A stretch of 9,987 nt of DNA from DATKDU01 sp035512595 (lineage in GTDB: Bacteria > Planctomycetota > Planctomycetia > Pirellulales > Pirellulaceae), in the NCBI GenBank assembly GCA_035512595.1, contig DATKDU010000383.1:1-9987 (forward strand), written 5' to 3'. The notes beneath the pieces are model-generated. The model searched no databases, had not been told where the DNA came from, and saw only the letters and a list, made by a program, of their open reading frames with translations. The number at the start of each line of letters is the position of its first letter. Position 1 is the first letter of the stretch. Positions 1 to 5,374 of this stretch are shown here, piece after piece. The position numbers were made by a program, and so were the translations under genes.

Positions 1-140
1 CGAGATCGCCAGCTACCTCGCCTACTACAACGCCGACCGCCGCCACTCCTCCCTGGATTACCTCAGCCCTATCGCCTTTGAAGCCCAATTAACCCATTCC
101 CGTTAGCCACTCGACTGTCCGAAAATTGCCAAGCAGCTCA
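1..140 (+). mobile_element. Right end of an IS3-family insertion sequence (partial)
   Basis: This segment holds the end of an IS3-type transposase and, after its stop, a probable terminal inverted repeat at about 111-140. Read on the minus strand the repeat starts TGAGCTGCTTGG and continues AATTTTCGGACAGTCGA. That is the general look of IS150/IS3-group ends (5' TG, a short A/T run, then GGACAG). I therefore place the element boundary at about 140. The left end lies outside the window, so the target duplication cannot be checked. The first host bases would be 'att' or 'attc' from 141. The family call rests on the transposase tail; the exact boundary is inference. Confidence 0.7.
2..106 (+). 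CDS. IS3-family transposase, C-terminal end of the integrase (rve) domain, 5' truncated by the window
   Basis: Frame 2 from the first base encodes 34 codons before TAG at 104-106. The peptide contains YLAYYNADRRHSSLDYLSP, followed by IAFEAQ. This is the highly conserved tail of IS3-family OrfB (DDE/rve integrase) proteins, where 'YN..R.HSSL.Y.SP..FE' follows the catalytic glutamate region. The protein would cut and join DNA ends during transposition. Only the extreme C-terminus is visible, so I cannot tell whether the full transposase is intact, whether it is made by the usual programmed frameshift from OrfA, or which IS it belongs to. Confidence 0.85.
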   Translation, partial: EIASYLAYYNADRRHSSLDYLSPIAFEAQLTHSR

Positions 141-206
141 ATTCGGTCCAAGATTCGCCGCGAGGCGCTCCCACTCGGCTTCGATTTCTTCGTAGGTGGT
201 GAGCAT
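138..206 (-). pseudogene. 22-codon 5' remnant of a gene cut off by the IS end
   Basis: From ATG at 206-204 the minus strand encodes MLTTYEEIEAEWERLAANL then GPN and a stop. The peptide is acidic, amphipathic and protein-like, unlike random translation. The stop TGA at 140-138 coincides with the three bases I assign to the outer tip of the insertion sequence. The simplest reading is that a longer gene once continued to the left and the insertion truncated it, supplying a stop codon. It begins 16 nt after the stop of the 146-aa gene on the same strand, so it may have been the next gene of that operon. No strong ribosome-binding site is visible. It could also be a genuine micro-ORF or a chance frame. 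Confidence 0.4.
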
Positions 207-222
207 AAGTGCTAACGAATTG

Positions 223-663
223 CTAACGCAAATTGAACAGATAAAGGAGCGCCGCCCACCCGCTGGGCATCGGCCGATCCTTTTCGGGCGCCTTGGCATA
301 GCGGCAGGCCATTTCGAGAAAGTAGCGGGCATGAAAGAAGGCTTCCAGAATGGGCCGCGTCGCTTCCAGCCACCGCTGATTATCGTCGATCTGGAACTCT
401 TTGCCTGTGCCTTCGCCGACAATCTGCAGGAACCACGGATTCAGGGGCTGATCGGGCAGTAATCGCTGCAAAGCCGTCACGATTCGCGTGGTTGACTCGG
501 TCAATGGATAAACCTTAAAGCTTTGGTGATAGAAGCGGTAAATCGGGTCTTCATAGCCCCAATGGTCGCTTGCTGATTCAAGAAGCTGGCGAAGCTCATC
601 GCTCTGTGCCTGAAGGTTCACCCGCAGGCGGTCTTCCAACATTTCGCGTTCATTGGAGGTCAT
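223..663 (-). CDS. Conserved hypothetical protein, 146 aa
   Basis: The function is unknown. The protein is soluble, with no signal peptide or membrane segment, and has a charged helical N-terminus (MTSNEREMLEDRLRVNLQAQ). Strong-looking blocks follow: HWGYEDPIYRFYHQSFKVY (residues 34-52), PLNPWFLQIVGEGTGKEF (73-90) and LEATRPILEAFFHARYFLEM (99-118), then PSGWAALLYLF near the end. The clustering of W, F, Y and H suggests a compact, mainly helical fold. I recall similar short proteins in planctomycete genomes but know no assigned role. 'GEGTGK' is glycine-rich but is not a P-loop, because the xxxxGK[ST] ending and flanking strand are lacking. The ATG at 663-661 is preceded by only a weak purine tract. 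It lies 78 nt downstream of the oxidoreductase gene on the same strand, so co-transcription is possible. Confidence 0.8.
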   Translation of the reverse strand: MTSNEREMLEDRLRVNLQAQSDELRQLLESASDHWGYEDPIYRFYHQSFKVYPLTESTTRIVTALQRLLPDQPLNPWFLQIVGEGTGKEFQIDDNQRWLEATRPILEAFFHARYFLEMACRYAKAPEKDRPMPSGWAALLYLFNLR

Positions 664-741
664 TTGTCTGACTTCGCCTGCCGTTTCTTCATACCTGCGA
701 AAACACTCCGCGTGGGTCTCCCTGCCTCCGGCACCAAATGG

Positions 742-1875
742 CTACTTCAGCGTGAACCCTGGCAGCTTGACGATCTTGCCCCCCCGCTTGGCCGACTTGT
801 GACCGCACAGGCCGACACAGGTCCAGTTGGCACTGGTGCGGGCGTTGGGCCAAGGGTCACGCTTCTCGATCAGGGCCGAGATCATCTCATTGACCATGTG
901 CGGGTGCGAGCCGCCGTGGCCGCCCCCCTGGATGAACGACAGGTGCTGAGCGTCGTGAATCTCGGCCGGCTGCGTGAATCTTCGTATGGGTTCGGGTAGA
1001 AGATGAGCGTAATCGGGCACGGTCACCTTCTCCGGAATCTCCGGCTCGGGCTTCTTGGCTGTGTGGATCACGTGCGGCTCGTGCTCGACGAGGGTCCACT
1101 CGAAACTCTTCTTGGTGCCGTAGACGTCAAAACTCTCGCGGTACTGGCGGGCCACGTCGTACAAAAACCGCCAGATGTGGGCCGTGACGTCGGAGCCCTT
1201 GAGCTTGATGTGGCAGCTTTCGACGGCAAACTTGTTTCCCGACTTCTTGGCGATGTCCTTGCGGACGGCGCCGCTGCCGAAGCAGGAGACGTATTCCGCG
1301 CGGGAGTTCATCAGCCCCAGACACGGGCTGACGACGTGCGTGGCGTAGTGCATGGGGATCATCTTCTGCCAGTAGTCGGGCCAGCCGTCCATGTCCTGCG
1401 GGTGGCTCGCGGCCAGGTGCTGGATCGTTCCCAGCTCCCCCTTTTGGTACAGCTCCTTGATGAACAAAAACTCGCGGCTATAGACGACCGTCTCGGCCAT
1501 CATGTACTTGAGCTTCGTCTTCTTGACCAGGTCGCAGATCTTCTGGCACTCCTTGATCGTCGTCGCCATCGGCACGGTACACATCACGTGCTTGCCCGCC
1601 TTGAGGGCCTCGATCGACATCCAGCCGTGGTCGGGGATCGGCGAGTTGATATGGACGAAATCGACGTTGTCGTCGTTCAGCACGTCCTCGAACTCGGTGT
1701 ACCGCTTCTCGACGCCGAACGAATCGCCGACCTGCTTCAGCTTCTCCTCGCTGCGCTGGCAGATGGCGTACATGTTGGCATTGGGGTGGGCCTGGTAGAT
1801 GGGGATGAACTCCGACCCGAACCCCAGCCCGATGATGGCGACGCTGACCGTCTTGTCCGACGTGGATTTGGCCAC
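742..1875 (-). CDS. Gfo/Idh/MocA family NAD(P)-dependent oxidoreductase, 377 aa, GTG start
   Basis: Enzymes of this family oxidise or reduce sugars, inositols and related polyols with NAD(P). The N-terminal Rossmann half begins VAIIGLGFGSEF (residues 12-23), a variant of the GxGxxG dinucleotide loop. FVHINSPIPDHGWMSIEALKAGKHV follows at residues 73-97 with the family's usual spacing. The C-terminal half has HYATHVVSP (176-184), where the family usually keeps catalytic histidines, and ends with GGGHGGSHPHMVNEM (317-331), typical of planctomycete members. The normally conserved EKP motif after 'AGKHV' reads C-T-V-P (residues 99-102), so the usual lysine is missing. There is no Tat or Sec signal, so it is probably cytoplasmic. 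The start is GTG (1875-1873), with GGAG 8 nt upstream. Length is normal for the family. The substrate cannot be read from the sequence. Confidence 0.93.
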   Translation of the reverse strand: MAKSTSDKTVSVAIIGLGFGSEFIPIYQAHPNANMYAICQRSEEKLKQVGDSFGVEKRYTEFEDVLNDDNVDFVHINSPIPDHGWMSIEALKAGKHVMCTVPMATTIKECQKICDLVKKTKLKYMMAETVVYSREFLFIKELYQKGELGTIQHLAASHPQDMDGWPDYWQKMIPMHYATHVVSPCLGLMNSRAEYVSCFGSGAVRKDIAKKSGNKFAVESCHIKLKGSDVTAHIWRFLYDVARQYRESFDVYGTKKSFEWTLVEHEPHVIHTAKKPEPEIPEKVTVPDYAHLLPEPIRRFTQPAEIHDAQHLSFIQGGGHGGSHPHMVNEMISALIEKRDPWPNARTSANWTCVGLCGHKSAKRGGKIVKLPGFTLK

Positions 1876-2168
1876 TGGTGATGCTCCGCAGGTGTGGTGT
1901 CTTGGAACGAATGATCAGTCTGCGAGAAGGGCTGGCGGCCGCAACGACTGCCGCGAGCGACCTCTCTTTTACGGTCCCAGCCGCCGGGCTGCAACGTGGG
2001 GCGGTGAAAGCGGATATTCTGCCGAATAGCGCCCCGCAGGGGCCAGATATCGGTCAAAAGCAGCCGGCCCTCCGCAGTTGCATCGGCATTCGCGGGGAAC
2101 TAGGCTGGAAGCTGGAAATCCACCCGCTTTTGAGGGGTCCCTCCCTCGCCAGGCTTCGAGAGTCAAGC
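1876..2168. other. Divergent intergenic region between the oxidoreductase and the small membrane protein
   Basis: This 293-bp spacer separates two divergently transcribed genes and must hold both promoters. I see a ribosome-binding GGAG for the left gene just beyond 1876 and GAGAG for the right gene at about 2158-2162. No convincing -35/-10 pair stands out. A short GAGGG/CCCTC dyad lies at about 2131-2142. The frame of the right-hand gene stays open through most of this stretch, but the upstream translation is of poor quality and I do not treat it as coding. Confidence 0.5.
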
Positions 2169-2363
2169 ATGTCTACGCCCCCCCAGGTTGACCTCGTTTC
2201 GACCCCGCCTGCCAGTGCGAGCCCGGTTGAGCCTCCCGCCCCCAAAGTTCCGCAGCTCAACATCTACACGGTGATGCTCGGGCTGGCGTTTTTCTTTATC
2301 TGCCTGGCGTGCCTCTTTTTGTTCTTCGAGATGCAGGACTACGACTTCAAAACGAAGCCGTGA
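2169..2363 (+). CDS. Small single-pass membrane protein, 64 aa, unknown function
   Basis: The protein starts MSTPPQVDLVSTPPASASPV, a proline/serine/alanine-rich disordered N-terminus of about 30 residues. One clear transmembrane segment follows (YTVMLGLAFFFICLACLFLFF, residues about 33-53 when its final residues are included), then a short polar tail EMQDYDFKTKP. Two aromatic/acidic residues flank the membrane exit. Very short proteins with this layout (Pro-rich head, 'YTVML' helix, 'E-x-x-x-Y' tail) are, as I recall, widespread in planctomycetes, but their role is unknown. The open frame extends upstream to about 1878. I choose the ATG at 2169 because GAGAG lies 6 nt before it and the protein-like sequence begins there. 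It is divergent from the oxidoreductase, with no obvious partner downstream. Confidence 0.75.
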   Translation: MSTPPQVDLVSTPPASASPVEPPAPKVPQLNIYTVMLGLAFFFICLACLFLFFEMQDYDFKTKP

Positions 2364-2468
2364 TCCGGCTCGCCCGCTATCGCCGGAAAACTCGGTTTCG
2401 TACTTCCAAAAATTCACCCCTGTCGCGCGGGCCGGAAATTCGATCTACATTTACCGAGTCGAACCGAA

Positions 2469-2561
2469 CTAACTTGCTGCGATGCCATTGACCTTGACGG
2501 CCATCTCGTAATCGGCAGCCAGGTGGGCAAGCAGCAGCGAGAATTTGCGACCAATAGGTCT
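2469..2561 (-). pseudogene. Possible C-terminal relic of a degraded gene
   Basis: On the minus strand, about 30 codons ending at TAG (2471-2469) read RPIGRKFSLLLAHLAADYEM then AVKVNGIAAS. The codons end mostly in C or G, and the peptide has an amphipathic helix pattern, unlike the frame further upstream, which looks random. This is what a surviving gene tail would look like after the rest had decayed or been deleted. I do not recognise the family, there is no start codon or ribosome site close by, and chance is a real alternative. Confidence 0.25.
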
Positions 2562-2836
2562 TGCGACAAAAGATGGCGCATTTGCCCGGGTGCCGAATAT
2601 GGCGCGTTTGCGCACCACTTCGGCACTTCGGCCCTTGGCCCCTCGCTCGGTCCCTGGCTGCTGGCTCACCGCACCGCACTGATAAGCGAAAAACACATTC
2701 ACGTTCGTTTATCTGTTGCCATTAAGTTGTTATTCCCCATGGCGTTACGAAATCTGACCTTTTTTCCTTTAATAAGTGCTCCTCCCTGCCGGCCGCAGGC
2801 TCGCCTCGCTCTAACCTCTTACTCCCCAAGCCATTA

Positions 2837-2855
2837 GAAAAACACGCGGTTTTTC
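2837..2855. repeat. Perfect 7-bp A/T-rich hairpin
   Basis: GAAAAAC (2837-2843) and GTTTTTC (2849-2855) are perfect inverted repeats around the 5-nt loop ACGCG. The stem is A/T-rich and lies far from any gene end (474 bp after the small membrane gene). A bidirectional terminator or a protein-binding dyad is possible, but nothing nearby decides this. Confidence 0.35.
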
Positions 2856-3081
2856 CTTGAATAAGCCCACATTCGTGCCGTTTCAGCATCGCCTAATCGG
2901 CGCCTCTCCCCGACTGTGGCCTTCGGGACTGTGGACTCGGGACTCGGGACAGTCTGTTTACTACCGAATTGTCAAGCATCATCCGGCCGGCCAACGCCTG
3001 CCAGCAGCCCCGCGCACCGGGGGCCTATCTATTAGATGCGCGATGGTGAACAATTATTCCAACCGGGGCGAAAAAAAAGTA

Positions 3082-3120
3082 GGGTGGCGTCCAGCGGCCA
3101 TCAGGCCGCGCCGACCCACC
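3082..3120. repeat. REP-like imperfect palindrome
   Basis: An inner perfect stem GCGGCC (3094-3099) / GGCCGC (3104-3109) closes on the loop ATCA. An outer stem GGTGG (3083-3087) / CCACC (3116-3120) brackets it with small bulges, so the unit folds into one long hairpin. It directly follows an A8 run (3071-3078) and the motif 'GTAGGGTGG'. I recall intergenic elements of the form 'GTAGGGTGG...CCCACCA' as common in planctomycete genomes. Only one copy is in this window, so its repetitive nature cannot be shown here. Confidence 0.5.
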
Positions 3121-3182
3121 ACGCACGCGGCGAATGACCGGATGGAAAGTGTTTCCGCGTGGCCAGGTCTTGCCAACAGGCG

Positions 3183-3260
3183 GCTTGCGGCTCGTGGGTG
3201 ATGGAGGGCGTGTAACCGCTTCACACTGTCGGCGGCCGACAGCGCCGCCCGTCCGAGTTT
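3183..3260. repeat. Direct repeat, copy 1 (about 75 bp)
   Basis: The copy begins with a 24-nt block (3183-3206, GCTTGCGGCTCGTGGGTGAT then GGAG) that is identical to 3327-3350. A second conserved block, CACTGTCGG, starts 41 nt later at 3224, the same spacing as in copy 2. The bases between match at about half the positions. It ends in a GGCGGCC...GCGCCGCCCGTCCGA segment. The offset between copies is exactly 144 bp at both blocks. A 6-nt GTCTTG also lies 15-16 nt upstream of both copies, so the unit may extend left. Confidence 0.75.
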
Positions 3261-3276
3261 TGGCACGGGCCGTGAC

Positions 3277-3300
3277 GCCGATCTGGGAAGACGGCTTTTT
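3277..3300 (+). terminator. Terminator-like hairpin with a T run, no obvious gene to terminate
   Basis: GCCG (3277-3280), one bulged A and TCT (3282-3284) pair with AGA (3289-3291) and CGGC (3292-3295) around the tetraloop GGGA, followed by TTTTT (3296-3300). The shape fits an intrinsic terminator on the plus strand. No plus-strand gene ends upstream (the nearest stop is at 2363), and the hairpin sits between the two repeat copies. It may be part of the repeat unit or may mark an unseen transcript. Confidence 0.35.
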
Positions 3301-3326
3301 CTCGGGGCTGCGTCTTGTCTAGTGAC

Positions 3327-3403
3327 GCTTGCGGCTCGTGGGTGATGGAGAGCCGGTCGCCAGTTCCCACTGTCGGGCGGCGCGGCAGTCCGACCCCTGA
3401 CCC
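3327..3403. repeat. Direct repeat, copy 2 (about 75 bp)
   Basis: This is the second copy of the unit at 3183. The first 24 nt (3327-3350) are identical. CACTGTCGG recurs at 3368, again 41 nt into the unit, followed by GCGGCGCGGCAGTCCGACC. The tail 'CCGACCCCTGACCCC' resembles short CCCCTGA runs that I recall from planctomycete intergenic DNA. The minus-strand frame across both copies encodes a repeated LHHPRAAS peptide, a by-product of the repeat and not a protein. Confidence 0.75.
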
Positions 3404-3487
3404 CGACGGCTCTTTCAGGGAAGTGGCACGCGAAAACAGTACCACCCGCCCGCAACAGTGGCACCAAGCGAACGAATGTCTCGCAAA

Positions 3488-4837
3488 CTAGGCATTACTC
3501 GAAGACTCAAGAGTCTCTGGCGAAAGGACGCCTGCCTTGCTCCCAACCTCGCGTTTCCTCCTGAGCTCGTTGCCTTGTCGATCAAAGTAGAGGGAAACGC
3601 GATGGTCATCGCTGGCACGATGAAAATTCGGTTTAGGTTCTTTGCGGATGAGCGAGCGATCGAGCACATCCTTTATCGCCGAATCCTGGCGCAGCGCTTT
3701 GGCAATAGAATGCGGCATAGATGTTGGAGCTAGTGTTCGCTCTTGAACGAGGGAGATCGTTGGCGACAGGTAGGGGCGAATCTCCGGGGCAGCGCTCAGG
3801 GATTTGCTCACGCGGTGACTCACCGCTGATTGAGTGTCGACTAGTTTTTCGCGTGTCCGTTCGATGTCCGTTACGAAGATCTCTGATGTAAAGGGTAGCA
3901 GTGCCTGAATGCCCTCCCGTTCCGGAAGCGGGTGTTCTCCTCGGAAATAGGGAGTGACGATTGCCACAAACTTTCGAGACCCTCCCAACTTTTGGTACAA
4001 CGTCTGGCAGTATCCATTCGACGAGCCATGGTGACTCACCTTAAGGACGTGACAAGCCAGGGAGCGAGGTGGCACATGCGTGGAAGTATCCGCAACGACT
4101 TCGGCCCAGGCGTTGCACTCCATGTCCCCGCCAAGCACCAGTCGTGTTCGCCCATAGGTAATCGCAATCGCGGGCGAAACCTCGTTGTGCTTTGGACTTT
4201 TGGGCTCCCAATCTGATCGAACGACTCGGGTAGCTGGGTCGATTGAGTCGCGAAGCAACGCTTGGACGCTCTCCGAAAAGTGTAGGAGTCGCAGTTCTCG
4301 CGGACCAAGAATGTCGACAGCTACTTCACCGTTGCAGATGTGAAATTGCGTGGTACTGCACAATCGTCGAACCCCGAACGCCGTTGCGGGGGCGGCTTGT
4401 CTTACTTGGCGGGTGAGCTTCAGCAACTCACGTGCGTATGTACCGGGAGGCTCATCGAAGATTTCCTCGCCAGGAAGTTGCTTTTGGTGCTTCGCAACTT
4501 GCTTGAAGTACTGAAGGACATGAGTATCGTTCAACCCGCCGCAGATCCAGATCGATTGGATGCGCGTCTCAAGCTCCTCAATCAGTTGTGTAAATCCTTT
4601 GCCATGGTCCTCGTGCAGATGGGTCAGAGCCAAAAAAGCAACCTGTGCGTTTGGGAATCGACGTTGCAAGAACGCAATTGTCGGATTAGCCCGCGCCCGA
4701 TCTTCGGCGGAGTTTCCAGCTAGTGATTTGCTGCAACAGTCGACTACTCCGATTGAACCGTCGGGAAGTTCGACAACAATGCTCTCGCCCACTCCTGAAC
4801 CGATGACGTGCAGTCCAATTGGCGCAGTGAGAGGCAT
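3488..4837 (-). CDS. ComEC/Rec2-like metallo-beta-lactamase-fold hydrolase, 449 aa, last gene of a three-gene operon
   Basis: The N-terminal 300 residues form a metallo-beta-lactamase domain of the stand-alone ComEC/Rec2 type. It opens with GVGESIVVELPDGSIGVVD (residues 15-33). The metal-binding motif is THLHEDHGKG (72-81: H73, H75, D77, H78), with the bridging aspartate in LVLGGDME (D238) and a further motif SHHGSS (268-273). NEVSPAIAITY before the aspartate is also ComEC-like. All ligands look intact, so an active two-metal hydrolase, acting on phosphodiester or nucleic-acid substrates by analogy, is likely. There is no membrane segment or signal peptide. A C-terminal extension of about 130 residues is basic and not recognised. 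The ATG at 4837 follows a weak AAGG. It lies 47 nt after the 162-aa gene and shares that gene's lower G+C. Confidence 0.88.
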   Translation of the reverse strand: MPLTAPIGLHVIGSGVGESIVVELPDGSIGVVDCCSKSLAGNSAEDRARANPTIAFLQRRFPNAQVAFLALTHLHEDHGKGFTQLIEELETRIQSIWICGGLNDTHVLQYFKQVAKHQKQLPGEEIFDEPPGTYARELLKLTRQVRQAAPATAFGVRRLCSTTQFHICNGEVAVDILGPRELRLLHFSESVQALLRDSIDPATRVVRSDWEPKSPKHNEVSPAIAITYGRTRLVLGGDMECNAWAEVVADTSTHVPPRSLACHVLKVSHHGSSNGYCQTLYQKLGGSRKFVAIVTPYFRGEHPLPEREGIQALLPFTSEIFVTDIERTREKLVDTQSAVSHRVSKSLSAAPEIRPYLSPTISLVQERTLAPTSMPHSIAKALRQDSAIKDVLDRSLIRKEPKPNFHRASDDHRVSLYFDRQGNELRRKREVGSKAGVLSPETLESSSNA

Positions 4838-4884
4838 TTTGGGCCGGCCTTGGTGAACGACCTTGGGCCAAGGTGACGCTAGAC

Positions 4885-5373
4885 CTAGCTCTGCAATTCT
4901 GAAAAGAGCTGGTCAACTTCGTCGAGAAGTTCACGATTGTTGAATTGAACCTCGCGAAGCACGTTGGAATCGGTGAACCAATCCAGGGCGCAGCCAACGT
5001 ACAGGCGAGATCCAGATGCCAGTAGACTGCGAGGGAACGAAGTTCGAATAGACGCGTCCGGAAAAAGTTTGACCCAGCAGACTATCTCGTCGGCCGTAAT
5101 CGCGTCAACGGAGCAGCGGACAACTACTTCTTCAGCCTTCGCATCATTCGCTTTGGCTGAGCGATCAATCTGTTCTGTAGGTTCCACCTCATCCATGACT
5201 CGGCGGACGAACTCTTCGACTTCCGCTCGATTCTGAAGCGGCGTCAGCCCTTCGAAAGTGCCTGCCCTTGCCCAGCCCAACTTGCCAAGGCGGTCACTCG
5301 CGGGCGTCGTGCCGGCAACGTCCTCTGTGTAATAAAGGAGCGTTGTCGCCGATGATCGGTTAAGGCTGACCAT
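4885..5373 (-). CDS. Hypothetical protein, 162 aa, middle gene of the low-GC operon
   Basis: I do not recognise the family. The protein is soluble and acidic, beginning MVSLNRSSATTLLYYTEDVA. It has a charged central part (EVEEFVRRVMDEVEP, residues 51-65), a linker rich in K, A and D, a likely beta-rich part EEVVVRCSVDAITADEIVCW (81-100), RLYVGCALDWF (123-133), and a helical acidic end ELLDEVDQLFSEL (148-160). The frame is open to 5499, but I choose the ATG at 5373-5371. It lies one base after the stop of the 242-aa gene (TAA-A-ATG) with AAAGG at a good distance upstream, so the two genes are translationally coupled. Such coupling suggests a complex or obligate partnership with the 242-aa protein. 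Confidence 0.8.
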   Translation of the reverse strand: MVSLNRSSATTLLYYTEDVAGTTPASDRLGKLGWARAGTFEGLTPLQNRAEVEEFVRRVMDEVEPTEQIDRSAKANDAKAEEVVVRCSVDAITADEIVCWVKLFPDASIRTSFPRSLLASGSRLYVGCALDWFTDSNVLREVQFNNRELLDEVDQLFSELQS

Positions 5374-5374
5374 T

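Larger units (their letters stand above)
2364..3487. other. Gene-poor 1.1-kb spacer with repeats and hairpins
   Basis: No convincing intact gene is present on either strand. Open frames here translate to low-complexity Arg/Pro/Ala-rich peptides that track the GC-rich repeats. The stretch contains a possible gene-tail relic (2469-2561), a 13-bp imperfect direct repeat (2573-2585 and 2599-2611), an A/T hairpin (2837-2855), short GGGACTC-type repeats at about 2912-2954, a REP-like palindrome (3082-3120), two copies of a longer repeat (from 3183 and 3327) and a terminator-like hairpin (3277-3300). It separates the oxidoreductase block from the low-GC three-gene operon and may mark the edge of an inserted segment. 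Confidence 0.6.

Noticed and set aside
80..90. GEGTGK in the 146-aa protein as a nucleotide-binding P-loop
   Set aside because: The required GxxxxGK[ST] spacing is absent and no Walker B strand follows, so ATP binding is not supported.
138..422. 94-codon minus-strand frame
   Set aside because: Most of it overlaps the 146-aa gene in another frame and reads as random. Only the last 22 codons look protein-like, and these are reported separately.
1003..1881. 292-codon open frame on the plus strand
   Set aside because: It is antisense to the oxidoreductase gene and has a low-complexity L/V/D/H/R composition; a shadow of a well-supported gene.
1878..2168. Upstream extension of the small membrane protein to 161 aa
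   Set aside because: The extra 97 residues are not protein-like, and the ATG at 2169 has a better ribosome site and a natural N-terminus.
3054..3467. 137-codon minus-strand frame containing LHHPRAAS twice
   Set aside because: The peptide repetition simply reflects the DNA repeat units at 3183 and 3327. The protein is Arg/Pro/Ala-rich and no ribosome site was found.
2364..3487. CRISPR array from the clustered repeats
   Set aside because: There are only two copies of the long repeat, the filler between the blocks is homologous rather than unique, and no cas genes are present.
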